64,000 bases of DNA from contig NZ_CP042266.1 of NCBI RefSeq assembly GCF_007856155.1, forward strand, positions 3,286,001-3,350,000. Direction: 5' to 3'. Each line of letters starts with the position of its first letter. The stretch's first letter is position 1. This DNA is from Streptomyces qinzhouensis (GTDB lineage: Bacteria; Actinomycetota; Actinomycetes; Streptomycetales; Streptomycetaceae). Position numbers and translations under genes: made by a program. Below, piece after piece: positions 26,850 through 33,834 of the stretch. Below the pieces are notes generated by a model. That model searched no databases and was not told where the DNA came from. It was given only the letters and a program-made list of their open reading frames with translations.

Positions 26850-27160
26850 GCATCCCCCAAAGGTGGTCGTCAAGAACCCGGAAGCCGTCCGGCCGTCCCG
26901 CCGCCGCGATCCGCTCGCGCCGGGGTGGCACGCCGGCATTCCGGGCGGCGTCGGGGCCGGAAGAGCACGGACCGGGTACACGGTGCCGGATCGGGGGTCC
27001 GGGATGTTTCCCGGACTTGTCCGGATGCGTCCGGGCTCGCTCGATGAGATCCCGGACGGGGGAGTATCCGTGCGGCCCGGGAGCAGGAGGCGGGGCGGCT
27101 TGTCCGCATATGAAATGGGGAGAACTCCGACAGTACGCCCGAATACCAGGGAACTATAGT
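26850..27160. promoter_or_regulatory. Divergent lysR/tetR promoter region
   Basis: The region holds a perfect palindrome CCGGACTTGTCCGG at 27011-27024 and several nearby CCGGAC/TCCGG half-sites (27025-27060), a plausible LysR binding zone. The tetR -10 box TATAGT is at 27155-27160. Nothing else recognisable lies between. Confidence 0.5.
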
Positions 27161-27174
27161 ACGGCACGTGCCGT
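27155..27174 (+). promoter_or_regulatory. tetR -10 box and operator copy 1
   Basis: TATAGT (27155-27160) is followed at once by the perfect 14-bp palindrome ACGGCACGTGCCGT (27161-27174), which therefore covers the start of transcription. The same palindrome recurs twice in front of the cupin gene, so it is very probably the site of this TetR protein. Confidence 0.75.
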
Positions 27175-27191
27175 GTCGTTATCGTGGCGGC

Positions 27192-27791
27192 GTGACCGAT
27201 AATTCTCCTGCCCGGGGCAGCCGCGGCGCCGCGCTCAGCGCCGACATCATGCGGACGACCCTCGAACTGGCCCAGGAGGTGGGGTACGCCAAGCTCAGCA
27301 TCGAGGGCATCGCGGCCCGCACCGGCGTGGGCAAGCACACCATCTACCGGCGCTGGCCCTCCAAAGGCGCCGTCTTCCTCGACGCGCTGCTGTCCTCGAT
27401 CGAGGCGGACCTCGGATATCCGTACACCGGCGATCTCGTCGCCGATCTGCGCGTACAGATGACCCATGCCGTCAACCTGCTCGCGGCCCCCCCTTACGAC
27501 CGGCTCTACGCCGCCCTGGTGGGAGAGGCTCAGCACGATCCCGCGGTCGCCAAGACCCTGTACGAGCGTTTCATCCGGCCCCAGTCGGACCGGACGATCG
27601 ACCGCCTCAAGAAGGCGCAGGAGGACGGGCAGCTGTCGTCCGGCCTCGACCTGGAGACGACGACCGCGGCACTCTACGGCGCCTACTACCACAAGCTCCT
27701 CCTCACGCCCTTCACGCTGTCCTCGCGGGATGTCGAACTCGTCCTCGACGTCTTCTTCACCATCGGAACGCACCCCCCGGTGAAGTCGTAG
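27192..27791 (+). CDS. TetR-family repressor of the redox island
   Basis: The 199-residue protein has a TetR HTH in residues about 25-65 (TTLELAQEVGYAKLSIEGIAARTGVGKHTIYRRWPSKGAVF) and an all-helical ligand domain with a TetR_C-type end (GAYYHKLLLTPFTLSSRDVELVLDVFF). GTG 27192 is the start, 17 bp past its own operator. The identical palindrome lies twice upstream of the cupin gene, so it should repress both itself and the cupin transcript, and be released by a small molecule. The inducer is not known. Confidence 0.9.
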   Translation: MTDNSPARGSRGAALSADIMRTTLELAQEVGYAKLSIEGIAARTGVGKHTIYRRWPSKGAVFLDALLSSIEADLGYPYTGDLVADLRVQMTHAVNLLAAPPYDRLYAALVGEAQHDPAVAKTLYERFIRPQSDRTIDRLKKAQEDGQLSSGLDLETTTAALYGAYYHKLLLTPFTLSSRDVELVLDVFFTIGTHPPVKS

Positions 27792-27931
27792 CGTTCACCC
27801 ACCACACCCAAGGGGCGCCGCACTCCGGCGCCCCTTTTCGCATCCCTCGCCGCCGGACCCGGTGGCGTACGCCCCTCGGACGCGGACCCGCTTCACCCAT
27901 CCCGCGGGCCGCCCCCCGGGCAACAAGCGGC

Positions 27932-28004
27932 ACGGCACGTGCCGTTGACAGATCGTCGGCGATTGCGCATCCTCACTACCAGAGAACGACACGGCACGTG
28001 CCGT
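27932..28004 (+). promoter_or_regulatory. Cupin promoter with TetR operator copies 2 and 3
   Basis: ACGGCACGTGCCGT occurs at 27932-27945 and 27991-28004. The first overlaps a consensus -35 box TTGACA (27945-27950); a -10 like CATCCT follows 17 bases later at 27968-27973. The second copy lies just past the expected transcription start. Two sites bracketing a promoter, identical to the tetR site, strongly suggest tight repression. About 130 bases of leader follow before the cupin start, in which nothing else was seen. Confidence 0.75.
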
Positions 28005-28137
28005 TCCCATGGTGGGGGTCTGTCATGTCCTTCGCCTCTCCGGCACACGCACCGGGCCGGCGCGACGGCCGGTTCCGTACCGGACAACAGCACGCGCACC
28101 GGCACCGAGCCGGTGAGAACAACCAAGGAGAAACACC

Positions 28138-28641
28138 GTGAACGCCATCACCCCGCAGCCGCAGGCCCCCGTTCTGGTCCGGGCCGACGAGGCCACGACC
28201 CTCCAGGACGGCGCGACCAGCCTGATCGCCCTGCTCGCCGACGCGAGCGACACCGGCGGCGCGCTCACGGCGAACCGGGCCGTCCTGAAGAAGGGTTCGC
28301 CGGGTGCCCCCGCCCACTTCCACACCAAAGCCACCGAGATGTTCCTCGTCCTCGGCGGCACCGTGCGGTTCCTCCTCGACGACCAGGTGCTGACGCTGCG
28401 TACCGGCGACTTCCTCACCGTCCCGCCGACCGTGCCGCACGCCTTCGCCCCCGCGCCGGGCGAGGAAGGCAACCTACTCGTCGCCTTCACGCCCGGTATG
28501 CAGCGCTTCGACTACTACCGCCTCCTGGAGCGGGTGTACCGCGGCGAGGCCACCGTCCAGGACATCCGCGACAGCTCCGAGCAGTACGACAACCACTACT
28601 TCGACAGCCCGGTGTGGACGAAGTCGCTCGCGGAGGGCTGA
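28138..28641 (+). CDS. Cupin-domain protein
   Basis: The 167-residue protein contains a single cupin barrel: PGAPAHFHTKATEMFLVLGG (motif 1, with two His and a Glu as metal ligands) and RTGDFLTVPPTVPHAF (motif 2, with the last His). A metal-dependent small-molecule dioxygenase, isomerase or binding role is possible. GTG 28138 has AAGGAG 7 bases upstream. It is the first gene under the double TetR operator and stands ahead of the SDR gene, with a separate promoter motif between them. The substrate is unknown. Confidence 0.9.
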   Translation: MNAITPQPQAPVLVRADEATTLQDGATSLIALLADASDTGGALTANRAVLKKGSPGAPAHFHTKATEMFLVLGGTVRFLLDDQVLTLRTGDFLTVPPTVPHAFAPAPGEEGNLLVAFTPGMQRFDYYRLLERVYRGEATVQDIRDSSEQYDNHYFDSPVWTKSLAEG

Positions 28642-28718
28642 TCCGGGGCGGGGCGGGCCGGGGGCGGGGCTCCGGCGCTGTCCGAAGGCGTCGGGACACC
28701 CGCGCCGGTCCGCCCGAT

Positions 28719-28763
28719 CGTTTAGCCGTGGTCCATGAACCTCGCGCAGTTCGTCGTTGTTCC
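28719..28763 (+). promoter_or_regulatory. Bipartite motif copy 1, upstream of the SDR gene
   Basis: CGTTTAGC (28719-28726), then 29 bases, then GTTGTTCC (28756-28763), ending 94 bases ahead of the SDR start. The same two halves with the same spacer are found upstream of the Old Yellow Enzyme gene and, on the other strand, upstream of the LTB4-reductase-like gene. Confidence 0.6.
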
Positions 28764-28857
28764 GGCTCACCCGTCGGCCGAGTGTTGGTGGTGCCCCGTC
28801 CCGTCTCGCGGCGGGGGCATCGAGCAATACCCACCGAACGAAGTAACGGGAGAAATC

Positions 28858-29622
28858 ATGGACTTGCAGCTTTCCGGCCGGACCGCCGTGGTGACGGCCG
28901 CCAGTGGCGGCATCGGCGGCGCGGTCGTCCGTACCCTGCTCGCCGAAGGAGCCAGGGTGCTCGGTGCGGACCGTACGGTCTCGGCCGGGCTGAAGGAGAC
29001 CGGCGCGCTCACGGTCGAGGCCGATCTGCTCACCCCGGAAGGGGTCGAGGAGCTGCGGCGTACGGCCGAGGAACAGTTCGGCCGGGTCGACCTGCTCGTC
29101 AACGGAGTGGGCGGGCTGGCGGGGCTCGACCTGGGCGGGCTGCCGGATCTGGACGACGCGACCTGGCAGCGGGCGTTCGAGCTGAACCTCTTCGGTACGG
29201 TGAAGATCACCCGGGCGCTGCTGCCGCTGCTGCGCGAGTCGGTGGTCAACATCTCCACGAGCGTGGCGCACTGGCCGGCCTCGGGCCCGCACTGGTACGG
29301 AGCGTCCAAGGCCGCGCTGACGGCCTTCGGCAAGGGGCTCGCCGATGAACTGGGCCCGCGCGGGATCCGGGTGAACACGGTCTCGCCCGCGCTCATCCGC
29401 ACTCCGCTGTGGGACGAGTACGGCCCTCGGGTCAGTCAGGCCGGCGGCGGCGACTTCCAGGAACTCATGACCGACCTGCCCGAGAAGATCAACGTCACCC
29501 TGGGCCGCTGGGGCACCCCGCAGGAGGTCGCCAACGTGATCGCCTTCCTCAGCTCCCCGGCCGCCTCCTATGTCACGGGGAGCGACTACGTGATCGACGG
29601 CGGGCTCCTGAAGGTGCTGTAA
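28858..29622 (+). CDS. Short-chain dehydrogenase/reductase (SDR)
   Basis: The 254-residue enzyme has the classical SDR motifs: the NAD(P)-binding turn TAASGGIGGAVVRTL (TGxxxGxG with one Ala), the NAG equivalent NGVGGLAG, the catalytic Ser in VVNISTSVAHWP, and YGASK with the Tyr-Lys pair. An Ile/Asn-rich C-terminus (YVTGSDYVIDGGLL) is the usual FabG-like end. ATG 28858 follows GGGAGA. It probably reduces a carbonyl with NAD(P)H; its place between a cupin and an Old Yellow Enzyme suggests a linked redox route. Confidence 0.92.
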   Translation: MDLQLSGRTAVVTAASGGIGGAVVRTLLAEGARVLGADRTVSAGLKETGALTVEADLLTPEGVEELRRTAEEQFGRVDLLVNGVGGLAGLDLGGLPDLDDATWQRAFELNLFGTVKITRALLPLLRESVVNISTSVAHWPASGPHWYGASKAALTAFGKGLADELGPRGIRVNTVSPALIRTPLWDEYGPRVSQAGGGDFQELMTDLPEKINVTLGRWGTPQEVANVIAFLSSPAASYVTGSDYVIDGGLLKVL

Positions 29623-29662
29623 CCGCACCACGGCCGGCGCGGATTCCTCCTCCAACGCCGAC

Positions 29663-29707
29663 CGTTTAGCCGGGCGCCGGGTTCCTTGCGCGATCGGGCG
29701 TTGTTCC
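29663..29707 (+). promoter_or_regulatory. Bipartite motif copy 2, upstream of the Old Yellow Enzyme gene
   Basis: CGTTTAGC (29663-29670), 29 bases, then GTTGTTCC (29700-29707), 79 bases before the start. Flanking bases CGAC and CG are also shared with copy 1, so the match is longer than the core. Confidence 0.6.
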
Positions 29708-29739
29708 GGACCCGCCGTACGACGACCGTTGAGGGACAC

Positions 29740-29763
29740 CCCCCGCCGTGCCCACGGCGGGGG
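29740..29763 (+). terminator. Terminator-like hairpin inside the OYE leader
   Basis: CCCCCGCCGT pairs perfectly with ACGGCGGGGG across a 4-base loop and is followed by CTTTCTCTC. It lies after the promoter motif and 22 bases before the start codon, with the ribosome site CGGAGGT just beyond it. It may end read-through from the SDR gene, or attenuate this one. Confidence 0.5.
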
Positions 29764-29785
29764 CTTTCTCTCGGAGGTATTCGTC

Positions 29786-30868
29786 ATGGCCGGACTTTTC
29801 GATGCGCTGACCGCCGGCAAGCTGGAACTGCCCAATCGGCTCGTCATGGCGCCGATGACTCGCAGTCGCGCGGACACCGCGGGGGTGATCTCCGCATCCG
29901 CCGCCGATTACTACGCACAGCGCGCATCGGCCGGGCTGATCATCACCGAGGCGGTCCAGATCAGTGAACGGGGACAGGGCTATCCCGGGACCCCGGGGCT
30001 GCATACCGCGAAACAGGTCGCCGCATGGCGCCGGGTCACCGAAGCGGTGCACGCCGAAGGCGGGCTGATCGTCGCGCAGCTCGTGCACTGCGGACGGATC
30101 GGGCACCCCAGCCTTTACCCGGACGGCGCCGATCCGGTGGCGCCGTCCGCCATCGCGTCCGGCGAGCAGATGTTCACGGCCGACGGCATGCTCGACCATC
30201 CCACCCCGCGTGAGATGACCCTCGACGATATCCATGCCGTGATCGAGGACTTCGCCGCCGCGGCGGCCAACGCGATCGAGGCGGGTTTCGACGGTGTCGA
30301 ACTGCACGCCGCCAACGGTTTCCTGCTGCACCAGTTCCTCGCCGACGGCTCCAACCACCGGACCGACGCCTACGGTGGCTCCGTCGAGGGCCGTATCCGG
30401 CTCACCCTCGAAGTCGTCACGGCGGTCACCGGCGCCATCGGTGCGGAGCGGGTCGGTGTCCGGCTGTCGCCCGGGAACCCGTACAACGGGATCAGCGAGA
30501 GCGACACCGCCGAGCTGTACACCGCGCTGGTCGGCGCCCTCACGCCGACGCCGCTCGCGTATCTGCATGTCTTCGAGGTGGTCAACCGCGGCATGACCGG
30601 GCTGGTCCGGGCCGCGTGGCCGGGCGTGCTCGTGCTGTGCCCGCACCCGACTCCCGAGTCCTTCCCCAGTACGCCGGAGACCGGCGCCGAGGCGCTGCGG
30701 GAGGGGGTGGCGGACGCGGTCGCGCTGGCGGAGATGTGGCTGGCCAACCCGGACCTGCCCGCCCGGATCAAGGCCGGCGGCCCGTACAACGCGGCCGACA
30801 AGGACACCTTCTACGGCGGTGACCACCGCGGCTACACCGACTACCCGACGCTCGACGCGGACCGCTGA
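29786..30868 (+). CDS. Old Yellow Enzyme-family FMN ene-reductase (NemA-like)
   Basis: The 360-residue flavoprotein has the OYE TIM-barrel motifs: NRLVMAPMTRSRA (FMN contacts), GLIITEAVQISERGQGYPGTPG, HAEGGLIVAQLVHCGRIGHPS (with the substrate-binding His/Cys region), DGVELHAANGFLLHQFL and RTDAYGGSVEGRIRL. The enzymes reduce activated C=C bonds or nitro groups with NAD(P)H. ATG 29786 follows CGGAGGT. It fits with the neighbouring MDR reductases as a stress- or electrophile-response set. The natural substrate is unknown. Confidence 0.93.
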   Translation: MAGLFDALTAGKLELPNRLVMAPMTRSRADTAGVISASAADYYAQRASAGLIITEAVQISERGQGYPGTPGLHTAKQVAAWRRVTEAVHAEGGLIVAQLVHCGRIGHPSLYPDGADPVAPSAIASGEQMFTADGMLDHPTPREMTLDDIHAVIEDFAAAAANAIEAGFDGVELHAANGFLLHQFLADGSNHRTDAYGGSVEGRIRLTLEVVTAVTGAIGAERVGVRLSPGNPYNGISESDTAELYTALVGALTPTPLAYLHVFEVVNRGMTGLVRAAWPGVLVLCPHPTPESFPSTPETGAEALREGVADAVALAEMWLANPDLPARIKAGGPYNAADKDTFYGGDHRGYTDYPTLDADR

Positions 30869-30955
30869 CGGGCCGCCGACGGCCGGCACGGGTCGCTGAC
30901 AGGCCGCTGACAGGCCGTTGACAGGCCGACGTCGGTCCGGCCCGGACCATTTGAC

Positions 30956-30983
30956 GGCCGACCACCGGGAGCGGTGGTCGGCC
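30956..30983 (+). terminator. Hairpin between the OYE and MDR genes
   Basis: GGCCGACCACC and its exact complement form an 11-bp stem with a 6-base loop, followed by a C-run. Just upstream CTGACAGGCCG is repeated three times in tandem (30897-30930). It probably ends the OYE transcript. Confidence 0.6.
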
Positions 30984-31037
30984 CCCCGCCCAGCCCCCGG
31001 GGGCTCGTGCCGTCCGGGGGCGGAGAAGGACACGACC

Positions 31038-31985
31038 ATGAGAGCAATGCTCTACGGCCCGCAGGGCCTCCACCTCGCTGATGTACCCGATCCACGGCCA
31101 CGGGACGGTGAGGCGCTGATCGCGGTGGCCGCGATCTCGCTCAACTTCGGTGAGGTCGCCTACCGTCCGGCCGGCGCTCCGTCCGGGCGGGTCTCCGGCT
31201 GGGACGCCGCCGGGATCGTCACCCGTGCCGCGGCCGACGGCTCAGGGCCCCCCGTCGGCAGTCGCGTCGTCTCGTTCGGCTGGGACGGCGCATGGGCCGA
31301 ACTGCGCGCCGCCGACACCGCGAACCTGACCGTCGTCCCGGACGATGTCGACCTCGGCGTCGCCGCGGCACTCCCGGTCGCCGGGGTGACCGCGCTCCAA
31401 GCCGTGCGGCATCTGGGGCCCGTGCTCGGCCGCCGGGTCCTGGTCACCGGCGCGTCGGGCGGGGTCGGCCGCTTCGCCGTCCAGCTCGCCGCGCTCGCCG
31501 GTGCGCATGTCATCGCCTCCGTCGGTCATCCGCGGCGCGCCGAAGGCCTGCTGAAGCTGGGAGCCGCCGAGATCGTGCTGGGGCCGGAGAACCTGTCGGA
31601 TCCGGTGTTCGGGGTGCTCGACAACGTCGGCGGGGAGCAGCTCGCCGAGGCGTTCCTCCGGCTCGAACCCGATGGTGTGGTCCAGGCGATCGGCCGCGCC
31701 GCCCGGCAGCCCACCACCATCGACTTCGAGGTGGCGGGGATGGTCTCCGCCCGGGGACGCATAGAGAACTTCACCATCACGACCCCGGTCGCCGCCGATC
31801 TCGCCGTACTGCTCCGGCTGCTGGAGTCCGGGCGGCTGGTACCGCAGATCGGCTGGCGCGGGCACTGGGAACAGGCCGAACTCGCCTCCGACGCCCTGCT
31901 GTCGCGCCGTATCCACGGCAAGGCGGTGCTGGATGTCCCGGCGTCCCGCAGGTGGGCGGCGGAGGCCCGGGAGGCGGGGGCGTGA
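31038..31985 (+). CDS. Zinc-free MDR-family quinone/enone reductase
   Basis: The 315-residue protein has the GroES-like N-terminal domain (RAMLYGPQGLHLADVPDPRPRDGEAL, ISLNFGEVAYRPAGAP) and a Rossmann domain with VTGASGGVGRFAVQLAALAG. The zinc ligands of alcohol dehydrogenases are missing, so it belongs to the quinone-oxidoreductase group that uses NADPH on enones and quinones. ATG 31038 has GGAGAAGG upstream. It is the last rightward gene of the redox island and ends just before a seven-copy tandem repeat. Confidence 0.9.
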   Translation: MRAMLYGPQGLHLADVPDPRPRDGEALIAVAAISLNFGEVAYRPAGAPSGRVSGWDAAGIVTRAAADGSGPPVGSRVVSFGWDGAWAELRAADTANLTVVPDDVDLGVAAALPVAGVTALQAVRHLGPVLGRRVLVTGASGGVGRFAVQLAALAGAHVIASVGHPRRAEGLLKLGAAEIVLGPENLSDPVFGVLDNVGGEQLAEAFLRLEPDGVVQAIGRAARQPTTIDFEVAGMVSARGRIENFTITTPVAADLAVLLRLLESGRLVPQIGWRGHWEQAELASDALLSRRIHGKAVLDVPASRRWAAEAREAGA

Positions 31986-31995
31986 GGCGCGGCTG

Positions 31996-32121
31996 ATCCG
32001 GGTGACCCCGGGGATCCGGGTGACCCCGGGGATCCGGGTGACCCCGGGGATCCGGGTGACCCCGGGGATCCGGGTGACCCCGGGGATCCGGGTGACCCCG
32101 GGGATCCGGGTGACCCCGGGG
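31996..32121. repeat. Seven perfect copies of an 18-bp tandem repeat
   Basis: ATCCGGGTGACCCCGGGG is repeated seven times without a mismatch, in the 233-bp gap between the converging MDR genes. Each unit contains GGGTGACCC, a 9-bp inverted repeat, and CCCCGGGG, so a transcript would fold into repeated hairpins. Both strands stay open in one frame (IRVTPG on plus), which is a result of the 18-bp period. It may serve as a shared terminator or be a variable-number repeat. Confidence 0.9.
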
Positions 32122-32218
32122 GCCACCGACCGTCCGAGCGTTCGTGCGGGGGTCCCGCCGGTCCGGTGCCGGACGGGAACCCGGGCGACGAGCCGCCGGG
32201 GTCCCGTCGGCCCCGGGG

Positions 32219-33241
32219 TCAGATGTCGAGACGGACGAGCATCTTGCCGGTGTTGTCGCCGCGCAACACCCCGATGAAGGCCTCCGGGGCCCGGCTCAGC
32301 CCCCGGACCACCGTGTGGCGGCTGCGCAGGGAGCCGTCGGCCAGCAGGGGCGCGGCCAGCTCGGTCCACTCCCGGGCCAGCGGGAAGTACGAGGTGACGG
32401 CCATACCGCGCAGGGTGAGTTCCTTGGTGGCGACGGAGAAGATGTTGGCCGGTCCCGGCAGGGGCCCGGTGGCGTTGTATCCGGAGACGGCCCCGACCAC
32501 GGCGATCCGGCCACCGGTGCGGGCGGCGTCGAGCGCGGCCTCCAGATGTTCGCCGCCGACGAGTTCGACCGTCAGGTCGACACCGTCCGGTGCGGCCTCC
32601 GCCAGCTCCTCGCGAAGCCGCCCGCGCGTATGGTCGATGGCCGTGTCGAAGCCGAACTCCTCGGTCAGGACGCGAGTCTTCGCCGCGCCCCCGGCCGAGC
32701 CGATGACCTTGGCGGCGCCCAGTCGACGGGCCAACTGGCCCGCGATACTGCCGGTGGCGCCCGCGGCCGCCGAGACGTACACGACGTCACCGGGGCGGAC
32801 CGGCAGCACCCGGGTGAGCGTCGCGTAGGCGGTGAGGCCGGTGGAGCCGAGCGCTCCCAGGTGGACTTCGGGCGGGGCGAGCGCGGTGTCCACGACGGTG
32901 ACCGCGTCGCGGTGCAGTACGGCGTACTCACGCCAGCCGGCGAAGTGCGAGACGGTCGTACCGATCGGAAGATCCGCCGAGCGCGAGGCGACGACCTCCC
33001 CGACGGCCTCGCCGGTCAGCACCTCGCCCACGGCGTACGGCGGGGCGTATCCGTCGGCGTGCATCCATTCCCGCATGAACGGGTCTACCGACATCCAGGC
33101 GTTGCGGACGAGGACCTCGCCGTCCCCGGGCTCACGCGCCGTGGCCCGGACGAACGCGAAGTCCTCCGGCCGGGGTTCGCCTACGGGACGGCGCGCCAGG
33201 TGCACTTCGAGGTGGTGCGGCCGTGAAACGGGGGAAGACAT
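32219..33241 (-). CDS. NADP-dependent MDR reductase (leukotriene-B4-reductase/CurA type)
   Basis: The 340-residue protein has the PTGR/LTB4DH layout: RPHHLEVHLARRPVGEPRPEDF and GDGEVLVRNAWMSVDPFMREWM at the N-terminus, then VYVSAAAGATGSIAGQLARRLGAAKVIGSAGG in the Rossmann domain. It reduces the C=C bond of enones with NADPH. ATG 33241 follows GGGAG. It converges on the other MDR gene. A reverse copy of the bipartite motif lies at 33672-33716, about 430 bases upstream, further than for the other two genes. Confidence 0.9.
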   Translation of the reverse strand: MSSPVSRPHHLEVHLARRPVGEPRPEDFAFVRATAREPGDGEVLVRNAWMSVDPFMREWMHADGYAPPYAVGEVLTGEAVGEVVASRSADLPIGTTVSHFAGWREYAVLHRDAVTVVDTALAPPEVHLGALGSTGLTAYATLTRVLPVRPGDVVYVSAAAGATGSIAGQLARRLGAAKVIGSAGGAAKTRVLTEEFGFDTAIDHTRGRLREELAEAAPDGVDLTVELVGGEHLEAALDAARTGGRIAVVGAVSGYNATGPLPGPANIFSVATKELTLRGMAVTSYFPLAREWTELAAPLLADGSLRSRHTVVRGLSRAPEAFIGVLRGDNTGKMLVRLDI

Positions 33242-33671
33242 GGGGCTCCCATGATCGGTTCGAGTGAGGTGACCGTCGGGCCGGGCCGCGCCGCGGTGCG
33301 CGCCCCGGCCCGGCCCGACGACCGGCCGGCGCCCGGGGGCGGGGCCCGTCCCCGGCACCGGCCGGTCTCCACCGGCCCGACCCGGCGGTACCGGGGCGCA
33401 GCCGTCGTGCCCATGGGCCGGGAGGGCCGGAAGGCGCCCCGACCGCCCGGCCCGTATCGGACGTCGCCGCAGGTGGCGGCGGCGGTGGCGGTGACGAGAA
33501 CGCGCGCGCTCTCCACGCACGGGCCTGCCGCGGCCTGCCGTCCACGCATGCTTCGGCCTCTTCCTTCGGAGGAAATCCAGTGAGATCGGAACGGACCGGA
33601 GTGAGTCGGAGCGGGCCGTGGACCGGCGCGCTCGTTTCCGCTGTCCCCAACCTCCCACCGAGGGCGTTGAG

Positions 33672-33716
33672 GGATCAATGTCGGTTTCGCGCGGTGCCGT
33701 TGGCCGTCGCTAAACG
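33672..33716 (-). promoter_or_regulatory. Bipartite motif copy 3 (minus strand)
   Basis: On the minus strand CGTTTAGC (33716-33709) is followed after exactly 29 bases by ATTGATCC (33679-33672), matching the copies in front of the SDR and OYE genes at all bases of the first half and six of eight of the second. The flanking CGAT also matches copy 1. Confidence 0.55.
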
Positions 33717-33724
33717 ATCGACGA

Positions 33725-33760
33725 ACACGACGGACACGACGGGCACGACGGACACGACGG
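33725..33760. repeat. Four tandem 9-bp units
   Basis: ACACGACGG, twice, then GCACGACGG and ACACGACGG, in direct tandem between the leftward genes. Confidence 0.85.
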
Positions 33761-33834
33761 CCCCCGGCCCCGGGAGCAGGGCCGGGGCGCGATCCCCGGT
33801 GCGCCGGGTGACCGGACGCCGGATCCGCCCCGCT

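Larger units (their letters stand above)
33242..33834. other. 593-bp gap between two leftward genes
   Basis: Several frames are open on both strands but all are Arg/Pro/Ala-rich artefacts of composition. Two features stand out: the minus-strand bipartite motif at 33672-33716, and four tandem copies of a 9-bp unit like ACACGACGG at 33725-33760. A minus-strand ATG at 33549 with GGAAGAGG upstream opens a 122-aa frame that runs into the reductase start, but its composition is not protein-like. Confidence 0.5.

Noticed and set aside
31996-32121. Possible CRISPR-like array
   Set aside because: Repeats are contiguous with no spacers; it is a simple tandem repeat.
33181-33678. Minus-strand frames upstream of the LTB4-reductase-like gene
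   Set aside because: Arg/Pro/Ala-rich and overlapping the real gene start; a ribosome-site-like GGAAGAGG alone is not enough.
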